Positions 44,151 to 52,166 of a stretch of DNA of 64,000 nucleotides are shown here, in pieces; within the stretch, counting starts at the first letter, position 1; each line of letters starts with the position of its first letter. The notes under the pieces are model-generated. The model had not been told where the DNA came from. It did not search any database and saw only the letters and a list, made by a program, of their open reading frames with translations. The position numbers and the translations under genes were made by a program. Source of the DNA: Bacteroides coprosuis DSM 18011 (GTDB lineage Bacteria > Bacteroidota > Bacteroidia > Bacteroidales > Bacteroidaceae); assembly GCA_000212915.1 (NCBI GenBank), contig CM001167.1:1232780-1296779 (forward strand), read 5' to 3'.

Positions 44151-44193
44151 ATGCACAAAATAATTGGTATTGTGCATTTTTCTTCTACCTTTG
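44151..44193 (+). promoter_or_regulatory. Promoter and operator-like repeat of the FadL-like gene
   Basis: TACCTTTG (44186-44193) with TTGG at 44164-44167. The -33 lies in the spacer of the inverted repeat ATGCACAA (44151-44158) / TTGTGCAT (44170-44177), arms of 8 bp separated by 11 bases, a good shape for a dimeric repressor site. Confidence 0.6.
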
Positions 44194-44220
44194 CCGGCTG
44201 TTAATCAATAAAAAGATTTT

Positions 44221-45678
44221 ATGGTAAAGAAATTACTTCTGTTTAGTGCCTTGATTGTTGTTTCGTTTGCAACATTCGCAGGTGGTTTATTAACCAATAC
44301 GAATCAGCATATCACTTATTTAAGATATTTGGCACGTCAATCATCTACAGAAATTGATGCTATTTATTATAATCCTGCTGGTACAGGCTTTTTAAAAGAA
44401 GGATGGAGTTTTTCGCTAAATGGTCAGAGTGCTTTTCAAACTCGTACTATACATTCTACTTTTGGAAATGAAAAATTTCCTGGGTTTGCAGGAAGTGTAG
44501 ATAATAAAGGTAACTACACCAAAAAATTTAAAGGAGATGCTTCTGCTCCTATTATTCCAAGTCTCTTTGGCGCCTATAAAAATGGACATTGGACTTTCTC
44601 AGGAAGTTTCTCTGTAACAGGAGGTGGTGGAAAAGCTACTTTCGATGATGGCTTAGCTTCATTTGAATCCAATGTAGCACTTTTACCAAATCTATTATCA
44701 AAAGATTTTCCTGGTACTAGTAAGTATCGTTTAGATTCATATATGGAGGGATCTCAAATTATTTACGGACTTCAAATGGGTGCTGCTTACCAAATTAATG
44801 AAAACTGGTCTGTGTATGGTGGTGTGCGTATGAACTATGTAAGTAATGAGTATTATGGCTATGTACGTGATATTTCTGCTAATATTGGTGGGAAAGAAAT
44901 GGTAGAAGTAGCTCCCTATATGAACTCTTTAGCTAAAGAAATGCTTTATACAGCAGGGTTTCTTCAAGCTCAAGGTAAGCTCGAAGAAGCAGAGCAATAC
45001 AGACAGCTTTCTGCTAAAATAGAAAAGACAGCGGAAAGAGCTGGTGATCAAGAATTAGACTGTACTCAGTCTGGTTGGGGGGTAACTCCGATTATAGGTC
45101 TTCATTTTAGAAGTGGTAAATGGGATGCAGGTATTAAGTATGAAATGAATACTAAGTTGAATGTAGAAAATAAGACAAAACACGATACAACTGGAAAATT
45201 TAAGCATGGTGTGAATACCCCCAATGATATTCCTAGTGTCTTGACAGTAGGTGCAACTTATAGAATACTTCCTACATTAAGAGCTTCTGTGGGTTATAAC
45301 CATTTCTTTGATACACATGCAAAAATGGCTGATAATAAACAAGATCATATTAAGCAAGGTACTAATGAGTATTTAGGTGGTGTAGAATGGGATATTTGTC
45401 GCTGGGCTCAAGTGAGTGGTGGTCTTCAACGTACTAAATATGGTGTAACTGATAATTATCAGTCTGATATGAGTTTTGCTGTTAGTTCAATGTCTTATGG
45501 CTTTGGTGCTGGCTTTATGTTAGCTGAAAATGTAAAACTAAACGTAGCCTATTTCTGGACTGATTATGGCAAACACACCAAAAATACAGACAATTATAAT
45601 GGAACTAATCTTCCTGGAATGGATGTATTCTCAAGAACAAATAAAGTGTTTGGTGTCGGTTTAGACTTTTCGTTTTAG
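44221..45678 (+). CDS. OmpP1/FadL-family outer-membrane transport protein
   Basis: 485 residues. Signal peptide 1-21 (LIVVSFATFAGG). The mature start GGLLTNTNQHITYLRYLARQSSTEIDAIYYNPAGTGFL is the hatch-domain opening of the family (compare the NPA motif of FadL). The rest alternates short beta strands (GVRMNYVS, LRASVGYNHFFD) and ends with the aromatic GVGLDFSF outer-membrane signal. FadL proteins let hydrophobic molecules such as long-chain fatty acids cross the outer membrane; the substrate here is unknown. Single gene. Confidence 0.9.
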   Translation: MVKKLLLFSALIVVSFATFAGGLLTNTNQHITYLRYLARQSSTEIDAIYYNPAGTGFLKEGWSFSLNGQSAFQTRTIHSTFGNEKFPGFAGSVDNKGNYTKKFKGDASAPIIPSLFGAYKNGHWTFSGSFSVTGGGGKATFDDGLASFESNVALLPNLLSKDFPGTSKYRLDSYMEGSQIIYGLQMGAAYQINENWSVYGGVRMNYVSNEYYGYVRDISANIGGKEMVEVAPYMNSLAKEMLYTAGFLQAQGKLEEAEQYRQLSAKIEKTAERAGDQELDCTQSGWGVTPIIGLHFRSGKWDAGIKYEMNTKLNVENKTKHDTTGKFKHGVNTPNDIPSVLTVGATYRILPTLRASVGYNHFFDTHAKMADNKQDHIKQGTNEYLGGVEWDICRWAQVSGGLQRTKYGVTDNYQSDMSFAVSSMSYGFGAGFMLAENVKLNVAYFWTDYGKHTKNTDNYNGTNLPGMDVFSRTNKVFGVGLDFSF

Positions 45679-45782
45679 TATTAAATAATAGGTTTTTAGT
45701 TGAGGAAGATGAAGTTATATAAGTGATTTACTGCAATAAATCTCAAATAGCCCATCCGATTTTATTTTAAACCAGATAGCTT

Positions 45783-45820
45783 AAGGCTCTATTTACAGAA
45801 ATGTGAGTAGAGCCTTTTTA
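45783..45820 (+). terminator. Intrinsic terminator after the FadL-like gene
   Basis: 9-bp stem AAGGCTCTA (45783-45791) with TAGAGCCTT (45808-45816), then a run of T. Confidence 0.8.
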
Positions 45821-45865
45821 TAAAAAACTCTTAGAATCATTTATGGTGAAGTCATTATAAATATG

Positions 45866-45873
45866 TACTTTTG
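45866..45873 (+). promoter_or_regulatory. -7 element for the queuosine precursor transporter
   Basis: TACTTTTG fits TAnnTTTG. Start near 45880 gives a leader of about 100 nt that holds the preQ1-like aptamer. Confidence 0.6.
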
Positions 45874-45941
45874 CAGTCCAATTTATAATAGTACGATGAT
45901 TTTACTCCTTATTCTCACCTTACTATATAGGTAGTAAATAT

Positions 45942-45973
45942 CCGTGTGCTTGGTAAACCACGTAAAAAACAAG
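45942..45973 (+). ncRNA. preQ1-I-like riboswitch aptamer
   Basis: H-type pseudoknot layout: P1 CGTG (45943-45946) with CACG (45959-45962); loop TGCTTGGTAAAC of 12 nt, the same length and pattern as the Bacillus queC aptamer loop (U.CU.G.UA.AC), ending in the C that would bind preQ1; then an A-rich tail TAAAAAACAAG whose CAAG (45970-45973) pairs with CTTG (45949-45952) to form P2. It ends 5 bases before the ATG of a queuosine precursor transporter, so ligand binding would block translation start. P1 has only 4 pairs. Confidence 0.7.
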
Positions 45974-45978
45974 ATGTA

Positions 45979-46659
45979 ATGAAGAAAAATGTATCCGTTT
46001 TATTCATGCTGCTCGGCATGATTTTTGTTGTGAGTTTAATTGCTTCCAACTTGTTAGAAACTAAAGTTATTGATCTTTTTGGTTTGAAAATAACTGGAGG
46101 GCTTCTTTTATTTCCTATATCTTATATCATAAATGACTGTATAGCTGAAGTTTGGGGATTTAAAAAAGCAAGACTTATTATTTGGTCTGGTTTTTTCTTA
46201 AACTTTTTTGTTGTGGCCATTGGTTATCTTACCACCATGTTGCCTGCTGCTGCAGAGTGGGATGGGGGTCCGCACTTTAATTTTATTTTTGGTTTAGCTC
46301 CTCGTATTGCATTAGCAAGTTTCCTTGCTTTTTTAGTAGGTTCTTTCTTGAATGCGTATGTCATGAGTAAGATGAAAATAGCTAGTGGAGGGAAAAACTT
46401 CTCTGCTCGTGCTATTTGGTCTACCATAGTGGGTGAAACTGCAGATTCATTGATTTTCTTTCCTATTGCATTTGGTGGACAGATGGGATGGTCATTGATT
46501 TTTAAATTGATGATCATTCAGATTTTCTTGAAATCATTCTATGAAGTATTAGTATTGCCGATTACTATTCGAGTAGTAAAATATATAAAGAAAGTAGAAG
46601 GTGTTGATGCTTATGATAGAGATATTTCTTTCAATGTATTTAAAATAAAAGATATCTAA
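45979..46659 (+). CDS. Queuosine precursor transporter (YhhQ-type)
   Basis: 226 residues from the ATG at 45979 (MKKNVSVLFMLLGM). An in-frame GTG at 45946 lies inside the riboswitch-like aptamer and is rejected. Six membrane segments. The family motifs ISYIINDCIAEVWGFKKAR and GETADSLIFFPIAF are clear. YhhQ/QPTR proteins import preQ0/preQ1 or queuine for tRNA queuosine. The neighbouring aptamer agrees with that role. A strong bidirectional terminator follows. Confidence 0.92.
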   Translation: MKKNVSVLFMLLGMIFVVSLIASNLLETKVIDLFGLKITGGLLLFPISYIINDCIAEVWGFKKARLIIWSGFFLNFFVVAIGYLTTMLPAAAEWDGGPHFNFIFGLAPRIALASFLAFLVGSFLNAYVMSKMKIASGGKNFSARAIWSTIVGETADSLIFFPIAFGGQMGWSLIFKLMIIQIFLKSFYEVLVLPITIRVVKYIKKVEGVDAYDRDISFNVFKIKDI

Positions 46660-46690
46660 TTCATCAATCATCTATAAATTCATCAGAGTA

Positions 46691-46740
46691 ACTAATAATG
46701 GGGTTGTATTTGTGCATAAATACAACCCTATTATTAGTTT
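46691..46740. terminator. Bidirectional terminator between the queuosine transporter and rlmH
   Basis: 21-bp stem (46691-46711 with 46718-46738) with one G-U pair, loop of 6. It follows the queuosine transporter stop by 31 bases. Confidence 0.85.
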
Positions 46741-46765
46741 ATAGGTCCCTGACATGATATCATCT

Positions 46766-46820
46766 TAACACCGACATGATATCATCATGACACCGACATG
46801 TTAGTTTCATATCGGTAATA
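46766..46820 (-). repeat. 55-bp tripartite intergenic repeat, copy 4
   Basis: Units TAACACCGACAT (46766-46777), TGACACCGACAT (46788-46799) and the degenerate ATATCGGTAATA (46809-46820), with starts 22 and 21 apart. The spacers differ from the other copies, but the pitch and order are kept. It lies between convergent genes, 20 bases from the rlmH stop. Confidence 0.85.
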
Positions 46821-46839
46821 CAAATTGCTCATATCCTCT

Positions 46840-47313
46840 TTATTCATGGTGGTACGGACCACCTTTTAATATATTTAAAGCTCGGTATAATTGTTCAATA
46901 AAAATAAGACGTATCATCTGATGTGAAAACGTCATTTTGGAGAGTGACATCTTTTCGTTGGCTAGTTTATAAACCTCTTGTGAAAACCCATACGGACCAC
47001 CAATAATGAAGACGAGTCTTTTGTTTACGGTCATCATCTTTTTTTCTATCCATTCGGCAAACTCTATTGATCTCATTTCTTTGCCGTGTTCATCGAGCAA
47101 AACAATGTAATCACTAGGAGACAGAGCTTTGCATATCATTTCTCCTTCTTTGGCTTTTTGTTGTTCGAAGGTGATATTCTTGGTGTTTTTTAGCTCTGGT
47201 ATAACTTGCATATCAAAAGAGATATAGCGTTGTGTGCGTTGAGTGTAATCTTTGATTGCCTTTATAAAATGAGATTCAACTGTGCGACCTACTACTAATA
47301 AGGTAACTTTCAT
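46840..47313 (-). CDS. rlmH: 23S rRNA (pseudouridine-1915-N3)-methyltransferase
   Basis: SPOUT methyltransferase that methylates pseudouridine 1915 of 23S rRNA in assembled ribosomes. 157 residues from the ATG at 47313 (MKVTLLVVGRT), the normal RlmH length. A longer frame opening at 47352 overlaps the -7 element at 47350-47357 and is rejected. Motifs: DYIVLLDEHGKEMRSIEFA, FIIGGPYGFS and the C-terminal LSLSKMTFSHQMIRLIFIEQLYRA...GGPYHHE. Divergent from DUF4783-nadC, a usual Bacteroides arrangement. Confidence 0.96.
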   Translation of the reverse strand: MKVTLLVVGRTVESHFIKAIKDYTQRTQRYISFDMQVIPELKNTKNITFEQQKAKEGEMICKALSPSDYIVLLDEHGKEMRSIEFAEWIEKKMMTVNKRLVFIIGGPYGFSQEVYKLANEKMSLSKMTFSHQMIRLIFIEQLYRALNILKGGPYHHE

Positions 47314-47349
47314 CTTTGATTGTTTTGGATTGAAAAACGAATTGATTTC

Positions 47350-47357
47350 CAAAATTA
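47350..47357 (-). promoter_or_regulatory. -7 element for rlmH
   Basis: Minus strand TAATTTTG fits TAnnTTTG, 37 bases before the ATG at 47313. Confidence 0.6.
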
Positions 47358-47389
47358 GGGCTTTTTTATTGTTTATTACAAGTTTTCCT

Positions 47390-47397
47390 TAACTTTG
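47390..47397 (+). promoter_or_regulatory. -7 element for DUF4783-nadC
   Basis: TAACTTTG fits TAnnTTTG, with TTG at 47369-47371 as -33 (18-base spacer). Divergent from the rlmH promoter. Confidence 0.65.
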
Positions 47398-47420
47398 CCA
47401 TATTACAAACCTATATAACT

Positions 47421-47810
47421 ATGAAATTAAAAGTCTTTCTGTGGTTAATAATTTGTAGTCTTTCTACACATCTTGTGGCTCAAAACGTGAATGATGATAT
47501 TGTAAAAGCTTTTGAGCAAGGGCAAGCATCCTTGCTAACTAACCACTTGAGTGAGGAGGTTTCTACTTGTATTCTTAATCAGCAATCTAGAGTAAAGAAA
47601 CAGGAAGCTGTCGAAAAAATTGCCGATTTTTTTAAGACTATTCAAATTCAATCTTTTAAAATAAAGCATACTAGTGTGCGTGATGAATCAGGCTATATCA
47701 TTGGTTCATTACAATCTACTAAAGATAAATATCGTGTAAACTGTTTCTTCAAAAAAGAAAACAATAACTTTTTTATTCATCAAATAAGAATAGATAAAGC
47801 AAATGAGTAA
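47421..47810 (+). CDS. Secreted DUF4783 family protein
   Basis: 129 residues. Signal peptide 1-21 (LSTHLVAQN). The mature part looks like a small NTF2-like alpha+beta domain (DIVKAFEQGQASLLTNHLSEEV, KQEAVEKIADFFKT, GSLQSTKDKYRVNCFFKKENN). It matches DUF4783, found in Bacteroidetes next to nadC. Function unknown. Its end overlaps nadC by 8 bases. Confidence 0.85.
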   Translation: MKLKVFLWLIICSLSTHLVAQNVNDDIVKAFEQGQASLLTNHLSEEVSTCILNQQSRVKKQEAVEKIADFFKTIQIQSFKIKHTSVRDESGYIIGSLQSTKDKYRVNCFFKKENNNFFIHQIRIDKANE

Positions 47811-48660
47811 GATATTAGAAAAACAAGAATTGATCGATAGATTAATTGACCTTGCTTTCGCTGAAGATATAGGCGATGGAGACCATACTACATTGTCTAG
47901 TATTCCTGAAACTGCAATGGGCAAATCGAAACTTCTAATCAAAGAAGAAGGAGTACTTGCAGGAATTGAAATGGCTAAAGAGATATTTAATCGTTTCGAC
48001 TCATCCTTAAAAGTTGAAGTCTTTATACAAGATGGTTCTCATGTAAAACCAGGTGATGTAGCTATGCTTGTAGAAGGGAAAATTCAGTCTTTACTACAAA
48101 CAGAACGTTTGATGTTGAATGTTATGCAACGAATGAGTGGTATAGCTACAATGACAAATAAGTATGTTCAAGCATTAAAAGGAACCAAGACAAGAGTCCT
48201 TGATACTCGTAAAACTACTCCAGGGCTTCGTATGATTGAAAAAGAAGCCGTTAAAATTGGAGGTGGCGTAAACCATCGCATAGGCTTATTTGATATGATT
48301 TTATTAAAAGACAATCATGTTGACTTTGCAGGAGGTATTGACAAGGCTATTCTTGGAGCCAAAAAATACTGTAAAGAGAATAATAAGGATTTAAAGATCG
48401 AAATTGAAGTGAGAAACTTTGATGAATTAAACCAAGTGTTAGAGCTTGGTGGAGTAGATCGAATTATGCTCGATAATTTTACTCCTGCAGACACTAAAAA
48501 AGCAGTTGACATAATTGCTGGTCGTGTGGAAACAGAATCTTCGGGTGGTATTACTTTTGAAACATTAAGAGATTATGCCGAGTGTGGTGTGGATTTTATA
48601 TCGGTAGGAGCTTTAACACACTCAGTGAAAGGTCTAGATATGAGCTTTAAAGCTTGCTAA
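47803..48660 (+). CDS. nadC: Nicotinate-nucleotide pyrophosphorylase (carboxylating)
   Basis: Quinolinate phosphoribosyltransferase, makes nicotinate mononucleotide from quinolinate and PRPP in de novo NAD synthesis. 285 residues. Characteristic EDIGDGDHTT at 20-29, LNVMQRMSGIAT, VLDTRKTTPGLRMIEKEAVKIGGGVNHR, DNHV, EIEVRNFDEL, MLDNF and ESSGGI. Overlaps the DUF4783 gene by 8 bases, so the two are translationally coupled. A long terminator follows. Confidence 0.97.
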   Translation: MSKILEKQELIDRLIDLAFAEDIGDGDHTTLSSIPETAMGKSKLLIKEEGVLAGIEMAKEIFNRFDSSLKVEVFIQDGSHVKPGDVAMLVEGKIQSLLQTERLMLNVMQRMSGIATMTNKYVQALKGTKTRVLDTRKTTPGLRMIEKEAVKIGGGVNHRIGLFDMILLKDNHVDFAGGIDKAILGAKKYCKENNKDLKIEIEVRNFDELNQVLELGGVDRIMLDNFTPADTKKAVDIIAGRVETESSGGITFETLRDYAECGVDFISVGALTHSVKGLDMSFKAC

Positions 48661-48683
48661 TTTAGAAAAAGAATAAATAGATT

Positions 48684-48733
48684 ACTCTTCCTCGTTATTT
48701 TATTTGTTAAAATAGCAAGGAAGAGTTTTTTTT
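48684..48733 (+). terminator. Intrinsic terminator after nadC
   Basis: 19-bp stem (48684-48702 with 48708-48726), two G-U pairs, followed by eight T. Confidence 0.9.
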
Positions 48734-48737
48734 AACT

Positions 48738-48745
48738 TATATTTG
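48738..48745 (+). promoter_or_regulatory. -7 element for the lipoprotein gene at 48831
   Basis: TATATTTG fits TAnnTTTG, 86 bases before the ATG. It starts 5 bases after the nadC terminator. Confidence 0.45.
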
Positions 48746-48830
48746 TATTCAGTTGAATAATAAGGGTAAAACTTAGATAAAAAAGGTGTTTTAGTTATAA
48801 AATGCTATTTATAAAGGGCATATTGAGACA

Positions 48831-49361
48831 ATGAGCAAATTGGTAAGAATGGTATTATTCATGGTGCTTCTATGTACTTTGGGTAGTTGTGGAAGTAATA
48901 ATACACTGGATTTCGATAATCCAGATGTCGACCTATTTGTTAAACAATTGAAAGCGGGTACTTATCAAACACAGAGCCCAGAAGGCTTTGTAGAGGTGCC
49001 CAATTTTAAGTCGGAAGATATCCCTAAATTATTATCTTATTCTACTGATCTTACTCTTATTCAATCTTTTCCGTTGCCTCCTATATCTCCTTATGTAGGT
49101 GGTGAAATTCGCTTAGGCGAATGTATGTTGTGGATCGTAGAATCTATCCGTATAGGTGATTATGCTTCCTTAGGCTGTCACTTAATCAGAGTCAATGCAG
49201 ATAATTATGAAGCTCAATATTTCTTAACTGATGAAGAAGTAATTGATGCCTCTGTTCATTATAAACGATGGTGGGAGAACAGATCTTACCCTAAGACTCG
49301 GTGGTCTATTGATCCATGCTTTGATGACCCTCTCTGTGGAACAGGTTACCAGTGGTGGTAA
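48831..49361 (+). CDS. Conserved lipoprotein of unknown function
   Basis: 176 residues. Lipobox TLGSC with Cys20. The mature part has no catalytic motif that I recognise: FDNPDVDLFVKQLKAGTY, EVPNFKSEDIPKLLSYSTDLTLIQSFPLPPISPY, and a Trp-rich, Cys-containing end (RWWENRSYPKTRWSIDPCFDDPLCGTGYQWW). The two C-terminal cysteines could form a disulfide. Possibly DUF4943-related; this assignment is weak. It is followed after about 55-65 bases by an FMN enzyme gene. Confidence 0.7.
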   Translation: MSKLVRMVLFMVLLCTLGSCGSNNTLDFDNPDVDLFVKQLKAGTYQTQSPEGFVEVPNFKSEDIPKLLSYSTDLTLIQSFPLPPISPYVGGEIRLGECMLWIVESIRIGDYASLGCHLIRVNADNYEAQYFLTDEEVIDASVHYKRWWENRSYPKTRWSIDPCFDDPLCGTGYQWW

Positions 49362-49425
49362 AAGCAGGTTCTAAGCGAACTAAATGTTCTTAGGTGTTGT
49401 TCTTTTCATAGCTAAAATGAATGAC

Positions 49426-50364
49426 ATGAATAAAATTACATCTCTTTTTGGAATTGAATACCCTATAATACAAGCGGGTATGGTATGGTGTAGCGGATGG
49501 CGTTTGGCCTCTGCTGTAAGTAATGCTGGTGGGTTAGGATTATTGGGCGCTGGCTCAATGTATCCTGATGTACTACGAGAACACATTCGTAAATGCAAAG
49601 AAGCAACTTCAAAACCTTTTGGTGTTAACGTGCCTTTAATGTATCCTCAATTGGAGGAAATAATGAATATTATTGCTGAAGAAAAAGTTCCAATCGTTTT
49701 CACTTCAGCAGGAAACCCGAAACTATGGACTTCATGGTTGAAAGAGCGAGGAATAAAAGTAGTTCATGTAGTATCTTCTTCTAAATTTGCAAAGAAAAGT
49801 GAAGAAGCAGGAGTTGATGCTATAGTGGCTGAAGGCTTTGAAGCAGGCGGACACAATGGGCGTGAGGAAACTACTACACTTTGCCTTATTCCACAAGTAA
49901 GAGCTGTAACCGAATTGCCGTTAATAGCTGCAGGTGGTATTGCCACAGGAGAAGCCATTTTAGCGATGCAAACCTTAGGTGCTGATGGAGTACAAATAGG
50001 TACACGTTTTGCCCTAACTCAAGAAAGCTCTGCTCATGATAAGTTTAAAGAGATGTGTGTGAATCTTAAAGAAGGAGATACCAAACTCCATCTTAAGCAA
50101 ATTGCACCAACTCGTTTGGCTAAAAATGATTTTCGTGATCGAGTGGAAGAACTTGAAAACCAAGGAGCATCTGTAGAAGAACTAAGAGAACTCTTGGGAA
50201 GAGGAAGAGCCAAAAAAGGTATTTTTGAAGGTGAACTCGATGAAGGAGAAATTGAAATTGGTCAAATTGCTTCTTTATGTGGAGAATCAAAAAGTGTAGA
50301 AGAAGTGATGAAAGATCTGATCTCTTCTCATACAGCAGCTTTAAAGAAAAATTACGCTTGGTAA
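49426..50364 (+). CDS. FMN-dependent nitronate monooxygenase / FabK-like enoyl-ACP reductase
   Basis: 312 residues from the ATG at 49426 (MNKITSLFGIEYPIIQAGM). In-frame ATGs at 49384 and 49417 would add residues without family match. TIM barrel of the NPD/NMO family: IIQAGMVWCSGWRLASAVSNAGGLGLLG, FGVNVPL, AEGFEAGGHNG, PLIAAGGIATGEAILAM and GADGVQIGTRFALTQES bind FMN. The AGGHNG and GTRF segments fit both FabK and nitronate monooxygenases. FabK-type enoyl-ACP reduction in fatty-acid synthesis is possible; the sequence alone does not decide. Confidence 0.85.
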   Translation: MNKITSLFGIEYPIIQAGMVWCSGWRLASAVSNAGGLGLLGAGSMYPDVLREHIRKCKEATSKPFGVNVPLMYPQLEEIMNIIAEEKVPIVFTSAGNPKLWTSWLKERGIKVVHVVSSSKFAKKSEEAGVDAIVAEGFEAGGHNGREETTTLCLIPQVRAVTELPLIAAGGIATGEAILAMQTLGADGVQIGTRFALTQESSAHDKFKEMCVNLKEGDTKLHLKQIAPTRLAKNDFRDRVEELENQGASVEELRELLGRGRAKKGIFEGELDEGEIEIGQIASLCGESKSVEEVMKDLISSHTAALKKNYAW

Positions 50365-50448
50365 TTTAAGAATAAAACTATTGCTATAAAATAGCATTAC
50401 TTACTGGGATTAGCGAGTATTAGATTTTACATTTCAATCGGAATAATC

Positions 50449-50456
50449 TATTTTTG
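50449..50456 (+). promoter_or_regulatory. -7 element for the M23 peptidase gene
   Basis: TATTTTTG fits TAnnTTTG, 25 bases before the ATG at 50481. Confidence 0.6.
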
Positions 50457-50480
50457 TAGCTATCGTAAAAATAAGATGAA

Positions 50481-52142
50481 ATGCTGAAAAAATACATTAT
50501 AGCTTTATTCCTTTTACTATCTATAAATAGTATAGCTCAAGATATAAATCGAAAGGGGTTTGGTACTCCTTTCGATTTTCCTTTATATTTAAGTGGTAAT
50601 TTTGGAGAATTGAGAAGTAACCACTTTCATGGAGGGTTAGATTTTAAAACACAACATCAATCGGGAAAAAAACTATTAGCTTTAGCGGATGGGTATATTT
50701 CTAGAGTGAGAGTAACACACGGTTCTGGTTATGTACTTCATACCGTATATGAGAATGGGTTTTCTACTATAAGTCGCCACTTAATGGGCTTTGTTTCTCC
50801 TATAGCAGAGCTTGTGGATTCTATTCAATATGCTAACCAGAGCTGGGAAATGGACTTAAACTTTAATCCTGGCGAACATCCCATCAAAAAAGGAGAACAA
50901 GTAGCTTGGAGTGGAAATATGGGTTATTCCTTTGCTCCACACCTGCATCTGGATGTGTTTGAAAATGCATCAGGAGATCAAATTGATCCCTTACCTTTTT
51001 TCTCAACTCGATTAAAAGATACCACAGCTCCTAAAGCCAAAGGTTTTATGTTGTTTCCTCAATTGGGAAAGGGAGTAATCAATCATTCCACTCAAATATC
51101 CACCATAGCTATACAAGACAATCAAACTATTCCTGCCTGGGGACTAGTAGGTGTTGGTATTAAAGCCTTCGATTACATGGATGGGGTAAGCAATAATTAT
51201 GGTGTAAAGCATTTACAACTCTATGTTGATGGTGAACTTACCTTTGAAAGTAATGTGGATCGGTTTGCAGACGATGAGAGTCGTTACATTAACTCTTGGA
51301 CTTATAAGAATTATATGAAAACCTTTATTGAGCCAGGGAATAAGTTGCGTATGCTGAAAGCACATAATGAAACAAGGGGCTTATTAAACATTGATGAAGA
51401 GCGTATTTATCAGTTGCGATTTGTATTAACTGATTATTACGGCAATAAATCGACCTACTTCTTAGCTCTTCGTGGAGAAAAGCAGACCATCTATCAGCCT
51501 CAACTAAAGGCTATTGATTATTTAGCTTGGAATAAGGCGAATATCATTAGCCGACCAGGAATGAATCTTTTTATCCCTGCTGAATATTTGTATGATTCCG
51601 TTTATCTTGATTTCAAGATTTTAGCTCAAACTCCCTCTTCTGCTTCATTTACGTACCAACTTTGTGATTTAGATACTTATATTCCACTGCACCGTTCGGC
51701 AGATTTAATTTTGCGAGTTATACCTCGTGAGGGGTTGAATGTAGATCAATTGTATGTTGGACGACTTCGTAAAAATAACAAATGGAGTAGTGTAGGGGGC
51801 AAATATAAAGAAGGATTTATGCATGCGAAGATAAGTGAACTAGGAACCTATGCTGTATTAATAGATTCTATCCCGCCTATAGTTACTGCTCAAGCAAAGG
51901 AGAGATGGGCTAAAAATGGAGAAGTAGTTTTTTCTGCTAAAGATAAAGAATCGGGAATCGCTTCCTATCGAGGCACTATTGATGGAGAATATGCCCTCTT
52001 TTACTTAGATATTATGCCCGATAAAATTCGTTATAAACTAGATTCTAAGAGATTGCAAAAAGGAAAGAGACATAAAGTTCAATTAGAGGTGGTAGATAAC
52101 AGTAAAAATCGTACATTTATTGAAGAAGAATTTTTCTGGTAA
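50481..52142 (+). CDS. Secreted M23-family (LytM-type) peptidase
   Basis: 553 residues. Signal peptide 1-20 (LLLSINSIAQ). The M23 domain is near the N-terminus: HFHGGLDF at 48-55 (His50, Asp54 ligands), then GSGYVLHTVYENGFSTISRHL and PHLHLDVF with His154 and His156. All four zinc-site residues are present, so activity on peptidoglycan cross-bridges is expected. The long C-terminal part (about 190-553) is beta-rich without a family that I recognise. The C69 peptidase gene follows after 24 bases. Confidence 0.9.
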   Translation: MLKKYIIALFLLLSINSIAQDINRKGFGTPFDFPLYLSGNFGELRSNHFHGGLDFKTQHQSGKKLLALADGYISRVRVTHGSGYVLHTVYENGFSTISRHLMGFVSPIAELVDSIQYANQSWEMDLNFNPGEHPIKKGEQVAWSGNMGYSFAPHLHLDVFENASGDQIDPLPFFSTRLKDTTAPKAKGFMLFPQLGKGVINHSTQISTIAIQDNQTIPAWGLVGVGIKAFDYMDGVSNNYGVKHLQLYVDGELTFESNVDRFADDESRYINSWTYKNYMKTFIEPGNKLRMLKAHNETRGLLNIDEERIYQLRFVLTDYYGNKSTYFLALRGEKQTIYQPQLKAIDYLAWNKANIISRPGMNLFIPAEYLYDSVYLDFKILAQTPSSASFTYQLCDLDTYIPLHRSADLILRVIPREGLNVDQLYVGRLRKNNKWSSVGGKYKEGFMHAKISELGTYAVLIDSIPPIVTAQAKERWAKNGEVVFSAKDKESGIASYRGTIDGEYALFYLDIMPDKIRYKLDSKRLQKGKRHKVQLEVVDNSKNRTFIEEEFFW

Positions 52143-52166
52143 TTATTTTGAAAAAACACTATTAAT

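Larger units (their letters stand above)
45679..45978. other. Intergenic region, 300 bp
   Basis: Terminator of the FadL-like gene (45783-45820), a promoter (45866-45873) and a riboswitch-like leader (45942-45973) of the queuosine precursor transporter. Confidence 0.8.

Noticed and set aside
45946-45978. GTG start giving an 11-residue longer queuosine transporter
   Set aside because: It lies within the P1 stem of the aptamer-like leader, and the extra residues (MLGKPRKKQDV) are not needed; the ATG at 45979 gives a normal membrane start.
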